A DNA stretch of 64,000 bases, taken from Chlorops oryzae (lineage: Eukaryota > Arthropoda > Insecta > Diptera > Chloropidae). Below, one piece after another: positions 33,359 to 43,880 of this stretch. The stretch lies in assembly GCA_020466095.1 (NCBI GenBank), contig CM035808.1, positions 70,767,152-70,831,151 on the forward strand. Direction: 5' to 3'. The number at the start of each line of letters is the position of its first letter. Position 1 is the first letter of the stretch. Under the pieces are notes generated by a model. The model worked only from the letters and a program-made list of their open reading frames with translations. It made no database searches and was not told the origin of the DNA. The position numbers and the translations under genes were made by a program.

Positions 33359-33723
33359 TGTTATCACTTGACACCTGTGAATGGCTCCCGCCTTATTTAT
33401 GGCTTTACCATAAAATAATTGTTTCCTCGTGATAATTGACACAAATTTATTGACTTCGCCATAACATACCGAAAAATATATAAATATTTCAAACCAAAAG
33501 TCTTATACCGACCGAAGGGTACTATTGCAACGCAAGAGAATGCATATTGTATATGCACAAATTTAGTTGTACGCTTGTTTGCTTTTTGTTTTTTGTAATT
33601 GTAACAAAGATAACGGAGACGACTAAGAAAAAACTAGGAAATTAAAAAACAAATGAAACAAATTCAAATAATAATTTGTAGGTCTCATTTGTTCGTACTT
33701 CCCTGCTAATATTAGATATAAAC

Positions 33724-34790
33724 AAGTAAGAAAGCTAAAGTCGGTCAAGCCCGACTTTGAAATACCCAGCGTCCCGACATTATGAGCGCACTATGATTTG
33801 CTTCGCTATTTGAGGGCGTGGCAGTGGGAGGGAAACATTTATTATTTCCCTACACCTTTCATTCGCCTTGGTGAACCCATGTTGCGAATTTGAAGCTTCT
33901 ACGCCTTTAACTTCGGAAGTTACGAAAAATCTTCATTTGTAGGCGTGGCAGTGGGCGGGCCACATAAATTTTTCCCCTACACCTTTCATTCGCCTTGGTG
34001 AATCTATGTTGCGAATTTGAAGCTTCTACGCCTTTTACTTCGGAAGTTACGAAAAATCTTCATTTGTGGGCGTGGCAGTGGGCGGGCCACATACAATTTT
34101 TTCCTAAACCTTTCATTCGCCTTGATGAACCAATGTTGCGAATTTGAAGCTTCTACGCCTTTTACCTCGGAAGTTACGAAAAATCTTCATTTGTGGGCGT
34201 GGCAGTGGGCGGGCCACAAAAACGTTTTTTCCTACACCTTTCATTCGCCTTGGTGAACCTTTGTTGCGAATTTGAAGCTTCTACGCCTTTTACTTCGGAA
34301 GTTACGAGTTACAAGTTACAAGTTATTTGTGGGCTTATTTGTGGGCGTGGCTCACGGAGGGCGGCGTCATTTTTTTTCCAGAATATGTCCCTTTTTGCAG
34401 TTAACCAGTACACCAAATATCAATGGAATGTGTTGAGTAGTTCGCAAGTAACAAGCATTTTACTGAAAACACAATATATTCATTTGTGGGCGTGGCAGTG
34501 TGCGGCTGTCTCCCGTTTTTACTTAGGATCATACTTGGATCCCGATTTACCTGTGTGCCAAATTTAGACTTGATTGGTCCAGCCGTTTCGGAGGAGATCC
34601 GACCACGGACGGACGGACAGGCGGACAGACGGACGGACGGACGGACAGACGGACATGTCTAAATCGATTCAGTTTTTGATCCTGATCATTTCTATATATA
34701 TATGTCTATATCTCCATCTCCGGAGCTTAGTTCTCCCTGTTACAAGATTCGCACAAAACTAATATACCCCGCTTACGCTGGGTATAAAAA
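33724..34790 (+). mobile_element. mini-me / Helentron-type element with central tandem repeats
   Basis: It begins TAAGAAAGCTAAAGTCGG and ends ACGCTGGGTATAAAA, with an inverted ATACCCAGCG near the left. Inside are the 127-bp tandem array and, towards the 3' end, a GGAC/GACA microsatellite (34606-34655) and a TATA run. This combination is characteristic of dipteran mini-me and DINE-1/Helentron elements, non-autonomous rolling-circle transposons. It has no coding capacity; ORFs at 34017-34567 are by-products of the array. Confidence 0.82.
33814..34510 (+). repeat. 127-bp central tandem repeats, about 6 units
   Basis: GGCGTGGCAGTGGG recurs at 33815, 33942, 34069 and 34196, exactly 127 bases apart, then in changed units near 34345 and 34490 (about 147 and 145 bases). 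Each unit also has TACACCTTTCATTCGCC, TTGCGAATTTGAAGC and CTTCGGAAGTTACGA. The first four units are very alike, so the array expanded recently or is homogenised. Confidence 0.93.
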
Positions 34791-35640
34791 GGGGGGATAA
34801 TTATATTTTAATATAAAAATCTAATCGTCATGATTTAACACATGTCTCTAAAGAGTTTTTATTTAGAAATGTTTATTTGACTTAAAGGGTGGTGTTGTTT
34901 GTCAAAAAACCGACAGACGGCTTTCATATCTAGAATTAGTAAGTCAAATGCGCTAAATACAATAATGATATTGATAGTTCGAGATTCCCAGTTAACGGAG
35001 ATTTTCTCGTTCAAAGGTGAATCCCTAAAGTATGCAAGCAAGATTTAGTTTTTTACTTAAAACATTTTAATTGCCCCAAAAATTAATTTAGATTTTCGGA
35101 CCCGTTTTTATATTTGACAAGACGACATAATGGGAAAGCATATGACTAGGAACCGAGAGTTCCGAGGTTCTCAAACCCAAAAAAAGATTAATCAAAATAA
35201 ATTTTTTTTGTGTTGGGATAAACTCCACACCACACGAATTACTTTGTGCCTTGTAAAAGAAAGCGTTCACTTTATAAAACGGCCATCGAAGCGAGTTCGA
35301 GGAAAGGAAGTGTCTCAGAAGCAAAATCATCGAGGTGAATTCATTAAAATATGTCTAAGGCCCGTTTGCTACTGTTCCTGTTAAAGTTTATAGCATCGAT
35401 ATCATATCGATAAAGAGAATTTGAGTTGCTCATCATCTGATTAGGATTTGTTTAACGAAAAGTTTAACCAGTGAATTTTTGCCGGTTAAAAGTTTTTCGA
35501 AACAATAAATGAATCAGCTAACTTCGAACGTCAATTTCAGAAATTTTTCTTCACGGTTTTTGGAAATCAATTCAATGGAAGATTGTCTTACAACAACGAA
35601 GATAACAAAAAATTTTTAAGAAAGGCCGAACTATATTAAA
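34791..35640. other. No recognised gene
   Basis: A+T-rich DNA between the Helentron and the Harbinger N-terminal piece. It may be the 5' part of the Harbinger element, but no terminal inverted repeat was found. Confidence 0.4.
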
Positions 35641-35778
35641 GAATTTAGCTTCTTAGAGTTTGTGCAAAGATTCTGACTCTCAAAAGAGTCTTGCCGATTT
35701 GTTTTAGAAAAAATTCGCAATACTTCAGAGCCGAAAACAAAAAAGTAATTTGTGAGAAGCTGTATCCTTTAAAACCTT
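35641..35778 (+). pseudogene. Harbinger transposase, N-terminal piece
   Basis: A frame running to the BEL insertion contains EFSFLEFVQRF, a TGA stop, then LSKESCRFVLEKIR, the pattern of the N-terminal helical domain of HARBI1-like transposases that precedes the ALRFYATG block. That next block occurs in the same orientation just beyond the BEL element at about 40596. The BEL target duplication ACCTT marks the break exactly. Confidence 0.6.
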
Positions 35779-36330
35779 TGTCAAGGTGAGGGGCAACAAT
35801 TGATGGAGACGTACCTGATACTCCGTTGATGACCCTGGGGGGTGCCGGTTACGTTGATTGATCTGTCGGTTTGCGCGACGCGGTTGATTTTATTATACCT
35901 TGCAACGGTGTGTTGAACCCGTTGCCACCCCTCCTTTTTTCATTTTTTTTTTAATTTGATTTCACGTTTGATTTGATTGTAAATCTATATTTTTTCTTTT
36001 GAATTTGATTTCACGTTTGCTTCGATTCTTTTTTGTTTTTTTTTTTTGTTTTTGTTTTTGGTTTTTTGTTATTTCAATTCAATTTTCTTTTTAATTTTTA
36101 TATTTTTTCTTTATTGGAATTCCCTTTTTAATTTTAACGTTTTTTGCCGGCGCGTGGGCGAGTTGATAACGCGAAGAGACTTTTTCGACAGTGAAGAGGG
36201 CAGCGCGCAGTGCTCCCAGGCAGCGCTGCCAGTTAGCGCAGTCGAAAGCGAAAAGGGTACTCACTAAGTTTGGTTATTTTGCCGTTCTTTAAAGCCCCGG
36301 CTTCAAAGTGGCTACGGCGAAAAACCAACA
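35779..36330 (-). repeat. BEL 3' LTR (552 bp)
   Basis: The plus strand begins TGTCAAGGTGAGGGG and ends AAACCAACA. It matches 39978-40527. On the coding (minus) strand the LTR begins TGTTGG and ends TTGACA. Long T-runs near 35936-36060 are length-variable between the two LTRs. Confidence 0.95.
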
Positions 36331-36383
36331 TACTGCCCGCCTTGCGCTACGCAACTATAATTTCTCAATTAAGTTCGCGTCTG

Positions 36384-37169
36384 CTAGACGATTGGTTTGT
36401 GCCGTGGCGACGTTGGTAGGAGAAGGCGGAGGCGATATTGTTGAGAAGATAGTGAACAATAAATAAAAGGGGGAGGGGGAGGTGTTGCGATCAGGAGCAG
36501 CGGCGTGAAGTAGAAAACTCGCGTCGACACCTCGATAGTGAAAATCCAGGAGGAAAATCCTCCTGGATCGAACTGCTGGATGACGAATGCACAGCTGATC
36601 ATACGAAAGACCAGATACGCTTGCAGCACCGCTCCAACATAAAGCACATCGTTCAGCGATAAGGAGGAAGAGGTCTTTTGGATAGCGTTGAAAACGATTC
36701 GTATCTTCGTGGATGTACTCTCGGGCCTGATCACTGAATTAAAGCTGTCGCGCATAAGTGGCTGCCGTGCGAGCCTTTTCTTCAAGCTCCTGTATTGCGT
36801 CAGCGCTCGAAATCGCGACGAGTCCAAGCAAGAAGCGGCTTAAGAAAATTCGATCTTAAACGGTGGACGCACAACGGGCCTACCATCCGAATTTCTAGAT
36901 GTGATTTGCGAATATATTTTTTCGCAATAGATGTCCTCTGGAAGAGGAAGAGGCGAGGCTGAAACTTCCTCTTGTTCTGGAAATGATTTGAGTGACTCGT
37001 GAAGTGACTCCTGGTGGTCTTGCGTCGTAAGCGCTTCGATGGATTCGCTGGCGATTGGCCCACTCAAATACCATCCGAATATTGAATTTTGGGCAATAAG
37101 GCTTCCTCCGGCATTCATCTTGACGCGCGGCCGCAGTAGTTTCGGCATGATATCAGACCCGATGACCAT
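36384..37169 (-). pseudogene. BEL Pol: end of protease region and start of RT
   Basis: The frame 36840-37169 continues the protease-adjacent part (IGSDIMPKLLRPRVKMN, SIFGWYLSGP, the IFGW/GWxxxG block typical of BEL/Pao). In the next frame (36384-36827) the RT begins with KIRIVFNAIQKTSSSLSLNDVLYVG. The homology then stops within about 40 codons and the frame runs into low-complexity sequence with a Pro run. The catalytic YVDD region is absent. RT would copy the RNA; this copy cannot. Confidence 0.8.
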
Positions 37170-38108
37170 CGATGCGGGCTGGATTCATAAACCGCGGATC
37201 GGCGAGCTCCAACGATGAGATCTCGTGGGGATCCAAATTGGAGACCCTTTTGGCCGGAAGCCAATTGGTCAATTTCGGCAACACCACGGCGTCGATTTCT
37301 TCCTTGACCGAAGAACGAGGCGAGTCGAGCGTGATGGTGCATTCCTTTTTCGCGATTTGAGTGCATTGGCCACCCATGCCAGAGACGTTGCAGATTTTAT
37401 GAGTCGTTGGCAAATTCAAATGCAGCTGCAGTCGATCAGTAAGAAATTTTCTCTGCGAACCTTGATCTAAAAGCGCCCGAGCCATTGGCAAAAGCGCCTG
37501 AGTCTGGCTGATGGGGACGTGTGCGGGTGCCTGTGACGGGGAGGGGATGCTCACGGAGCTCAAAGCCTCTGGTTGCGCACGAAAATGCGGCGGTTGGCTC
37601 GTCGGAAACGGGCCCATCTCCGGGGGAGATGTCAAGGGGGGGGGGGGGGGGAGGTAGAGACTTTGTTGTCCGGTGTTGCAGCCCCGCTCGAAACATGCAA
37701 CAAAGTGTGATGTCGTTGTTGGCACTTCGCACAGTTGTGTTGACTGGTGCAATTGGATCGTTGGTGACTGGTAGCGAGACAATTGAAGCAACGCTTTGGT
37801 TCTGTGATAATTTGAAAACGTTCCGCGACTGGCATCTTCAAAAATTGAGAGCATTGGCGTAGAAGGTGATTTCCATTGCACAAGGAACACGATCCTGGTA
37901 TTTGCTCTTGTGTGTGGAACGCGTAGGTCGATGAAGTTGGCTGGTTTGCTGATAGAACCGGCGCTTTTACTTCCGTGAAGCTCGAAAGGCATTCGACGAC
38001 TTCATACCGATTGCTGAGAAAATCTGTTTCCAAGTCGGCAGCTATCGATGCGATGAAAGCGACTGCTCCCAATGTGCGATCGTAGAGGCTGGCAGGCATC
38101 TGGAGCAA
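37170..38108 (-). pseudogene. BEL zinc knuckles and DUF1758 retropepsin
   Basis: Frame one (37632-38108) carries Cys/His knuckles (CSLCNGNHLLRQC, CFNCLATSHQRSNC, CAKCQQRHHTLLH) of the Gag C-terminus. At the 16-base G run on the plus strand (37636-37651) the coding frame shifts. Frame two continues with MARALLDQGSQRKFL, the BEL retropepsin (DUF1758) active site, GMGG and VVLPKLT-LP blocks, and AKRVSNLDPHEISSLELADP. The jump at the homopolymer could be a real mutation, a sequencing error in a C run or, less likely, programmed slippage. Confidence 0.82.
37636..37651. repeat. G homopolymer of 16 within BEL pol
   Basis: The run of 16 G on the plus strand encodes a Pro stretch on the coding strand and coincides with the frame change between the knuckle and protease parts. 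Homopolymers of this length are error-prone in sequencing. Confidence 0.9.
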
Positions 38109-38869
38109 ATATGGACGAGCATGGCATCAAACAAATCGACAACTCCTTGACTTTTCATCAGGGTGATACAACCGTTGACCGTCGTTTGTATTTTCAAAAT
38201 TCCCTCGCTGGTTTTGCTTTCAATAGGCGGCAAATCGAACAAGGTTTTTAATTGATGATCGATTAAAATGCGCTTGTTCTCGTAGCGCATCTTGAGAGCC
38301 TCCCAGGCATGTATTAAATTCGAGCCGCATAATGGATATCCTTTAACAATCGCAGCTGCGGCGCCTGTCGTTTTGTAATGCAGATAGTAGAGCTTTTGTA
38401 CGGGTGGCAACCTTGGATTGTTGATGTATAAGGCTGTGAACATATCACGAAACGCTGGCCACTCATTGTACCCTCCGGAAAAATTCGCGACGTCACAAGG
38501 GGGCACTCGAATAAAATTATCTTCTGGCGGCATCTCAGCATATTGGGAAGGCGCCCGTGAGCTGGATAATGGTTGATGTGCGTGGGAATGCATCCGTAAC
38601 ATATCCTTCAGCTGCGCTCGAGCAGTAACATGGAGATCGCGACATTCATTATAAGTAACTAGAGCACTGGCGGCAACCTCAGCAGTCCATTCGTCATGTG
38701 CGAGAGCGCAGCTGTAAGTCTCTTGAACACGTTGCCAACAAGAGTCAGTTTCCTCAATTTTAACTTCGATGAGCGACTCGGATTGATTCAAGGGATTGGA
38801 GCGCATAATCACATCGCAGTAGCTCTTAAGCTGCTCCACCGCATCATTGAATTGTAGATTAAAAGACAT
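38042..38869 (-). pseudogene. BEL Gag (DUF1759)
   Basis: 275 open codons from ATG 38869. Helical N-terminus, then the DUF1759 capsid-like core with FSGGYNEWPAFRDMF, a KLYYLHYKTTGAAA block, a W-ALKMRYENKR block and DLPPIE. The final codons (IAHWEQSLSS) run out of frame into the knuckle region, which continues in the frame of 37632-38108, so one frameshift lies in the overlap 38042-38108. This Gag part alone looks otherwise intact. Gag forms the particle that packages element RNA. Confidence 0.88.
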
Positions 38870-39957
38870 TTTGAAGGCGAAGATGAAACGTTAACACAGA
38901 GCTCAAGCAACGCGATTCCGGAGTGAAAAAACGAAAAAATATTTAATAATATTTCAGTAAAATTAACGAATATACTCGCCCACGCTTAAATTTAATTTTA
39001 CCAATCGCAAAATTATCGATGGCAATCTGGATGTACTAGGCTTTGTCGGGTGCGGAAGAGACCGGTCGTAGGGCACGGTGATGATCGATGTCGTCTGAGC
39101 ACCTTCAAGTCAGCCGTGATAAAGAAATAAACAAACTGGAGAAAATATATGCAACCGTAGCAGCGAATCCTCAATGATTCCTGCGCTTCGCAACACGTCC
39201 GTAAGACTCCTGGTACTCCGAATCCAGTGTTAAAACATTCCAAATTATTTAAGAAATTCCAGTAAGAAAATATAGGTCAAATTCAATTGATTTGTTAGAA
39301 ATTCAAGTTTTTTAACCAATTCGCAAAGTCGATGTGATGCACGTAAATCAAAAACAGCGTGCAGGCAGAGCGCAGGCAGAGCGACGGATCGTATGTTTGA
39401 GGCCGTGTGTTCTAATTGAGTTCACCCACGTTCGCTCGAACAGGCAATACGCGATCAACTTCTATGTTCGAAGTTCGATGCAACGCACAGCGTTAGAACT
39501 GACCCACGCAACACAATGCACGTATGCCCTATACGTTTATGGCTCGCTGTCTGCTGGCCTTGAATTTGTATGAAATTTCGATGAAAAAACCAAAGTCGAG
39601 ACACGGTTTCGCTGCGTGTCCAGAAACCAAAAGCAACAAAAGAAAAGAGAAAAAACTGCAACTCGTCCTCAAAGGGGAACGAGAAAACCAAATGCTGCTA
39701 TGTGTTTGTTGTTTTGCACTATCGGCTGTGCAAAAAAACCACCACCAAACGACACACGGGTGTGCGACTGAGACAGATGATTGATGTCGAGGAGGAAAGA
39801 GTTTGTCCCGCCGTTACGTTGTAATGCGTGACACGCGCTTTGATCTTGTCGTGTCCTTGAATTTGCACTAGGGCAGACAGAGGTCAAAGGCGACGTGCAC
39901 GTGCCGGACTTTTTCGACCCTTTCTAACTATTATGGTCCACCAGAACCTATTCCAGG
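38870..39957. other. BEL 5' leader, no gene
   Basis: About 1.1 kb between the primer site and Gag. It is long for a leader. It has no ORF with a known motif, so it may hold an unrecognised insertion (GC-richer 39330-39880). Confidence 0.5.
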
Positions 39958-39975
39958 CTCCTGGCAGGATCGCCA
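39958..39975 (-). promoter_or_regulatory. BEL primer-binding site, tRNA-Arg type
   Basis: Two bases inside the 5' LTR, the minus strand reads TGGCGATCCTGCCAGGAG. Its complement is the 3' end CTCCTGGCAGGATCG-CCA, which I recall as fly tRNA-Arg(ACG). An 18-base match at the right spacing makes this the minus-strand primer site. Confidence 0.85.
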
Positions 39976-39977
39976 AA

Positions 39978-40527
39978 TGTCAAGGTGAGGGGCAACAATT
40001 GATTAAGACGTACCTGATACTCCGTTGATGACCCTGGGGGGTGCCGGGTACGTTGATTGATCTGTCGGTTTGCGCGACGCGGTTGATTTTATTATACCTT
40101 GCAACGGTGTGTTGAACCCGTTGCCACCCCTCCTTTTTTCATTTTTTTTTGAATTTGATTTCACGTTTGATTTGATTGTAAATCTATATTTTTTCTTTTG
40201 AATTTGATTTCACGTTTGCTTCGATTCTTTTTTGTTTTTTTTTTGTTTTTGTTTTTGGTTTTTTGTTATTTCAATTCAATTTTCTTTTTAATTTTTATAT
40301 TTTTTCTTTATTGGAATTCACTTTTTAATTTTAAAGTTTTTTGCCGGCGCGTGGGCGAGTTGATAACGCGAAGAGAATTTTTCGACAGTGAAGAGGGCAG
40401 CGCGCAGTGCTCCCAGGCAGCGCTGCCAGTTAGCGCAGTCGAACGCGAAAAGGGTACTCACTAAGTTTGGTTATTTTGCCGTTCTTTAAAGCCCCGGCTT
40501 CAAAGTGGCTACGGCGAAAAACCAACA
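39978..40527 (-). repeat. BEL 5' LTR (550 bp)
   Basis: Nearly identical to 35779-36330; differences include GATTAA versus GATGGA near the start and several single bases near 40320-40445. It drives transcription of the element on the minus strand. Confidence 0.95.
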
Positions 40528-40559
40528 ACCTTATTTGAATATTTATTTCCGTTTTGATT

Positions 40560-40738
40560 CTTTCTAGGAAGGAGGCAGAAACTAAAGCTTTTTAACGTTG
40601 AGGTTCTATGCATGCGGAAATTTCTTAATTACTGTTGGAGATTTTATCGGAGTCAGCATTTCTTCAGCAAGTCGAGCGGTGAAAGAGATTTCTTTTGCGA
40701 TTGCTTCCTTGGCCAAAGAATTTGTTAAGTTCCCAAAC
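40560..40738 (+). pseudogene. Harbinger transposase, middle N-terminal exon
   Basis: From about 40596 the frame reads LRFYACGNFLITVGDFIGVS, SASRAVKEIS and LAKEFVKFP, the helix-turn-helix region of HARBI1-type transposases. A splice acceptor-like TTTCTAG lies at about 40561-40567. The frame upstream is broken. The piece stops exactly where an LTR begins (40739). The catalytic part in the same orientation resumes at about 51012 (EQFFKIASFSRVIGAIDCTH), which is the next block in the family, so the two probably belong to one element. Confidence 0.75.
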
Positions 40739-41455
40739 TGTTGTGAGTCGAAAAGCGTCATGTCACACTCCAACGTCACGCTACCAGCTCTAAGCGGGAA
40801 CAGTGCCAAAACATATAAAATCAATTAAAACGCAGCAGAGGAGTTCGACAACACAATGCCGAAGACGAAAGTCGACACTCTTTTAGCAACAAGTACAACA
40901 GCATATGACCAGAGGTTCAAGGTAGAACCGCATAGCAACAACCACACGCTTTTTCATTCAAGCGCCTAAGCGACGAACGGAAGCTCGCAAATGCAGCCAA
41001 AGAACAACAACAGCCAGAGGTGCTTATGCAATCAACGCAACGTATACAAGAAGTTACAAGCCGGTCAACCGAACAACAAGAACCAAGTGCAACAACAACA
41101 AGTGCAACCTAGGCACACCAGCAGGGGAAGTTCGAAGTCATACTGATGAAATGAATCATAATCCAATATTGCAAGATCAGCAATATTCATCTATTTAAGC
41201 GAAGCTTCGATCAATGGAAGAGGACTTGCGGTTTGAAATCAAGAAGTAACAATCAGATCTCAACTTTGTCGCACCTACTAACGATCCAGGACGACAAAGT
41301 GTGGATCTTAGTGTAGCTAGGGATAAGGGCAGTTAAGTAAGCCAAAATAGGATTTTTAAAAAGAAAAACGACTTAAAAAAAGAACAATTGAAATTGCAGT
41401 CGATTGCGTTTTTATTTGTGGTCTACGCTTAGATGTTCATCCCCAGCTCGCAACA
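40739..41455 (+). repeat. LTR of a gypsy-type element, TGTTGTG...CGCAACA
   Basis: It begins TGTTGTGAGTCG in the Harbinger exon and ends CTCGCAACA just before a primer-binding site, so it is a 5' LTR of about 717 bp. A TATAAAA near 40819 and a 3' A/T-rich part are consistent with promoter and polyadenylation functions. The matching 3' LTR was not found. The ends resemble the LTR family at 25.4 and 61.5 kb (TGTTGTGA...ACA). Confidence 0.65.
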
Positions 41456-41459
41456 AATA

Positions 41460-41474
41460 TGGCGCAGCCGGTAG
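41460..41474 (+). promoter_or_regulatory. tRNA-Ser primer-binding site of gypsy-type element
   Basis: TGGCGCAGCCGGTAG, four bases after the LTR end, complements the 3' end CTACCGGCTGCG-CCA of fly tRNA-Ser as I recall it, the primer used by the 17.6/297 group. A second, weaker copy (TGGCGCAACCGGTTG) lies at 41492-41506, and a third (TGGTGCAGCCGGTAG) at 50971-50985. Confidence 0.75.
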
Positions 41475-41635
41475 AATGACACAACATTTTATGGCGCAAC
41501 CGGTTGTCACCTATGTATAATAATGAGCAAATCACGATCATTTCACAACAGAACGGCGTTCAAACTTACAAATCATAACAAAAGAAACAAAGACTTTTGG
41601 CCACATTGGGGTAAGATTGATATATATTGGATATA

Positions 41636-42917
41636 TTAGGTGTAGTAAAAAGAAATCCATTATTTTTCCAATAGATGGCGTTATTTATCTGCATCTCGCG
41701 TTGTATAAGTCCGATCGTGTTCCGCTAGGGGGCATTAGAAAGATGACAGTTCCTACTAAAAAAGCTTTTTTGACACTTTTTTGATTGATTGATTCAGTTT
41801 TGTTTGAGAGCTTGTCAAAGATCAGCAAGGAGAAAATTCGCTACATTTTACAGTTTTTCTTCTATAAGGGAGAAAACGCAAGCCAGGCGGCTGAAAATGT
41901 GAATAGCGTTTATGGACCTGATACTGTAACAGCCGATCATGCGCAATTTTGGTTTCGTCGATTCCGTTCCGGTAACTTCGATGTCAAGGATGCACCACGC
42001 ACTGGAAGGCCAATTGTCGAAAATGTCGATAAAATCATGGAAATTATCGAGTCCGACCGTCATGTTAGCACTGTTTCGATTGCAAAAGAGCTAAAGATTG
42101 CACAAAAAACCGTTTGGAACCATTTGAATAAGGCTGGATACACAAAGAAGCTCGATGTATGGGTGCCACACGAGTTAACGCAAAAAAACCTCATAGACCG
42201 AATTTCCATCTGCGAATCGCTGCTGAACCGCAACAAAATCGACCCATTTCTGAAGCGGTTGGTGACTGGTGATGAAAAGTGGGTCACTTACGACATCGTC
42301 AAGCGAAAACGGTCGTGGTCGAAACACGGTGAACCGGCGGAAACGGTGGCCAAGCCAGGATTGACGGCCAGGAAGGTTTTGCTGTGTGTTTGGTGGGATT
42401 GGCAGGGAATTATCTACTATGAGCTGCTCCCATACGGCAAAACTCTTAACTCGGAACTCTACTGTCAACAATTGGACCGTCTGAAGGAAGCAATCGCCCA
42501 TAAGCGGCCAGCTTTGGCCAATAGGAGAGGAATTGTGTTCCATCAGGACAACGCCAGGCCACACACATCGATAGTGACTCGCCAGAAGCTCCGGGAGTTT
42601 GGTTGGGAGGTTCTTCTGCATCCACCTTATAGTCCGGACTTGGCACCAAGTGATTACCATCTGTTCCTGTCCATGGCGAACAATTTTGCTGGTCAAACAT
42701 TCGCTTCAAGAGAGGCTTCTGAAATACGACTGTCTCAACTTTTTGCTAAGAGGAACGAGGGCTTCTATGAGAGAGGCATAATGAAATTACCTTTAAAATG
42801 GCAACAAGTTATCGAACAAAACGGCGCATATTTGACCTAAATCGGGTCATTCTAACTATCTTAAATAAAGCCCTCAATTTAATGCAAAAATAATGGATTT
42901 CTTTTTACTACACCTAA
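41636..42917 (+). mobile_element. Intact mariner, copy 2
   Basis: 1282-bp sister of 30776-32063 in plus orientation: ends TTAGGTGTAGTAAAAAG and CTTTTTACTACACCTAA, TA duplications at 41634-41635 and 42918-42919. It lies in the leader of the gypsy-type element. The six-base length difference fits the deleted Met-Asp codons of the transposase. Confidence 0.97.
41785..42840 (+). CDS. mariner transposase, full length
   Basis: 351 open codons, differing from the 30.9-kb copy at about a dozen residues. The two codons for Met-Asp at the usual start (MDISKEK) are deleted, so translation would have to begin at an upstream ATG such as 41785, adding about 12 residues. The catalytic residues TGDEKW, HQDNARPH and YSPDLAPSD (DD34D) and WVPHEL are kept, as is the AQKTVWN helix block that copy 1 has lost. 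An Asp to Tyr change (FFFYKG) lies in the first helix. Whether it is active cannot be told from sequence. Confidence 0.95.
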   Translation: MIDSVLFESLSKISKEKIRYILQFFFYKGENASQAAENVNSVYGPDTVTADHAQFWFRRFRSGNFDVKDAPRTGRPIVENVDKIMEIIESDRHVSTVSIAKELKIAQKTVWNHLNKAGYTKKLDVWVPHELTQKNLIDRISICESLLNRNKIDPFLKRLVTGDEKWVTYDIVKRKRSWSKHGEPAETVAKPGLTARKVLLCVWWDWQGIIYYELLPYGKTLNSELYCQQLDRLKEAIAHKRPALANRRGIVFHQDNARPHTSIVTRQKLREFGWEVLLHPPYSPDLAPSDYHLFLSMANNFAGQTFASREASEIRLSQLFAKRNEGFYERGIMKLPLKWQQVIEQNGAYLT

Positions 42918-43880
42918 TATTTGAGTTATTCATTGGAACCTACGGAATAGTGGTGAAACCTAATTCGTCAGGGTGTGTGTGAAACTTCCGAAGGACACTT
43001 TAGCAGCAAAATCGCAATAAGGGCATAACAGAGTACCTTGAATAAAAAATTTATTTAAAAAAACATATAAATATTTATATATATCTATATATATATATAT
43101 ATATATGTATATATAATACTAAAATATGAAAAAAGCGGCGGAAGTAAAAGGCGACATCATCCAATAACAAGAATAACAGCTATATCAAAATACGCATACA
43201 ATGTGGTGAGTGCAAAACTTTGAATAACAATTTTTAAACCGAGAGTCCTTACTGTCGACGATGAATTTTAATACCTAGGTTGACTATATATATTTTAGAA
43301 GAATTAGGCATTTAAAAAATAAATTTTAGAAACGGTTTTGTAATCATAGCCAAAAAGTAGCTCGAAGCGAAAAGTTATTCAGTCATCAATACTATACGCT
43401 AGTTTAAAAATTTTCAAGTCGAGTTTGTATAAAAAAAAAGACATTCCTTAAAAACGCAGAGAGAGGTAAAAAAAGACTAAGGATCGGGATTTATTATAGA
43501 GTAAAAAATAAAGAAAGTAAATAGGAGAATCTGTTGAAACAGAAGAACTATTTTCGAAATTTTGAAGTCAAAGATAACATAAACATGGAGTTTGTAAGAA
43601 AATTAAAGATTATTGAGGGTAAAAAAGAATATTTATTGAAGTTCAGACAAAGCAAGAACTTGCATGAAAAGGAAAGGGCTTACGAGCATAAGCATCTATC
43701 GAAAACAGATGAAAAATTTCATGTAATAACTTATTTTCATTGCCAAAATATTGAATTAGTAAATGAGAGAAATAAATCAAGACAAGACATTAAGACGAAG
43801 AAAGCAGTGAGGGGGAAGACAGAATCAGCGATTTTAAATTTTTAAGGCTTTTCATTATATTATATATTAATTTACAACCT
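42918..43880. other. Leader-like A+T-rich DNA, TA microsatellite, no assigned gene
   Basis: A TA run lies at about 43077-43105. An ORF of 103 codons (43534-43845, Lys/Glu-rich) is open but shows no known motif; it could be part of the gypsy-type gag or of the PIF element. Confidence 0.45.

Larger units (their letters stand above)
35779..40527 (-). mobile_element. BEL/Pao retrotransposon, internally deleted (TSD ACCTT)
   Basis: The two LTRs, 35779-36330 and 39978-40527, differ at about ten sites plus homopolymer lengths, so insertion was recent. ACCTT is duplicated at 35774-35778 and 40528-40532. Genes read on the minus strand: gag (38042-38869), zinc knuckles, retropepsin-like region, then only the first part of RT before the 3' LTR. 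The rest of RT, RNase H and integrase are missing, which accounts for its short 4.75-kb length. It lies inside a Harbinger transposon. Confidence 0.96.

Noticed and set aside
33814..34510. CRISPR-like array
   Set aside because: The units are contiguous tandem repeats without unique spacers, in eukaryotic DNA inside a Helentron-like element.
34017..34567. Two long ORFs with repeated CEFEASTPFTSEV-type peptide
   Set aside because: They are by-products of the 127-bp repeats, whose length leaves a shifting frame.
35641..35778. Target duplication of the BEL element being a chance match
   Set aside because: ACCTT abuts both LTR ends exactly and the Harbinger homology resumes beyond, so the duplication is real.
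37153..37992. The 279-codon ORF as one continuous BEL protein
   Set aside because: Only its C-terminal half after the G run matches BEL protease; the N-terminal half is a shifted-frame shadow of the zinc-knuckle region.
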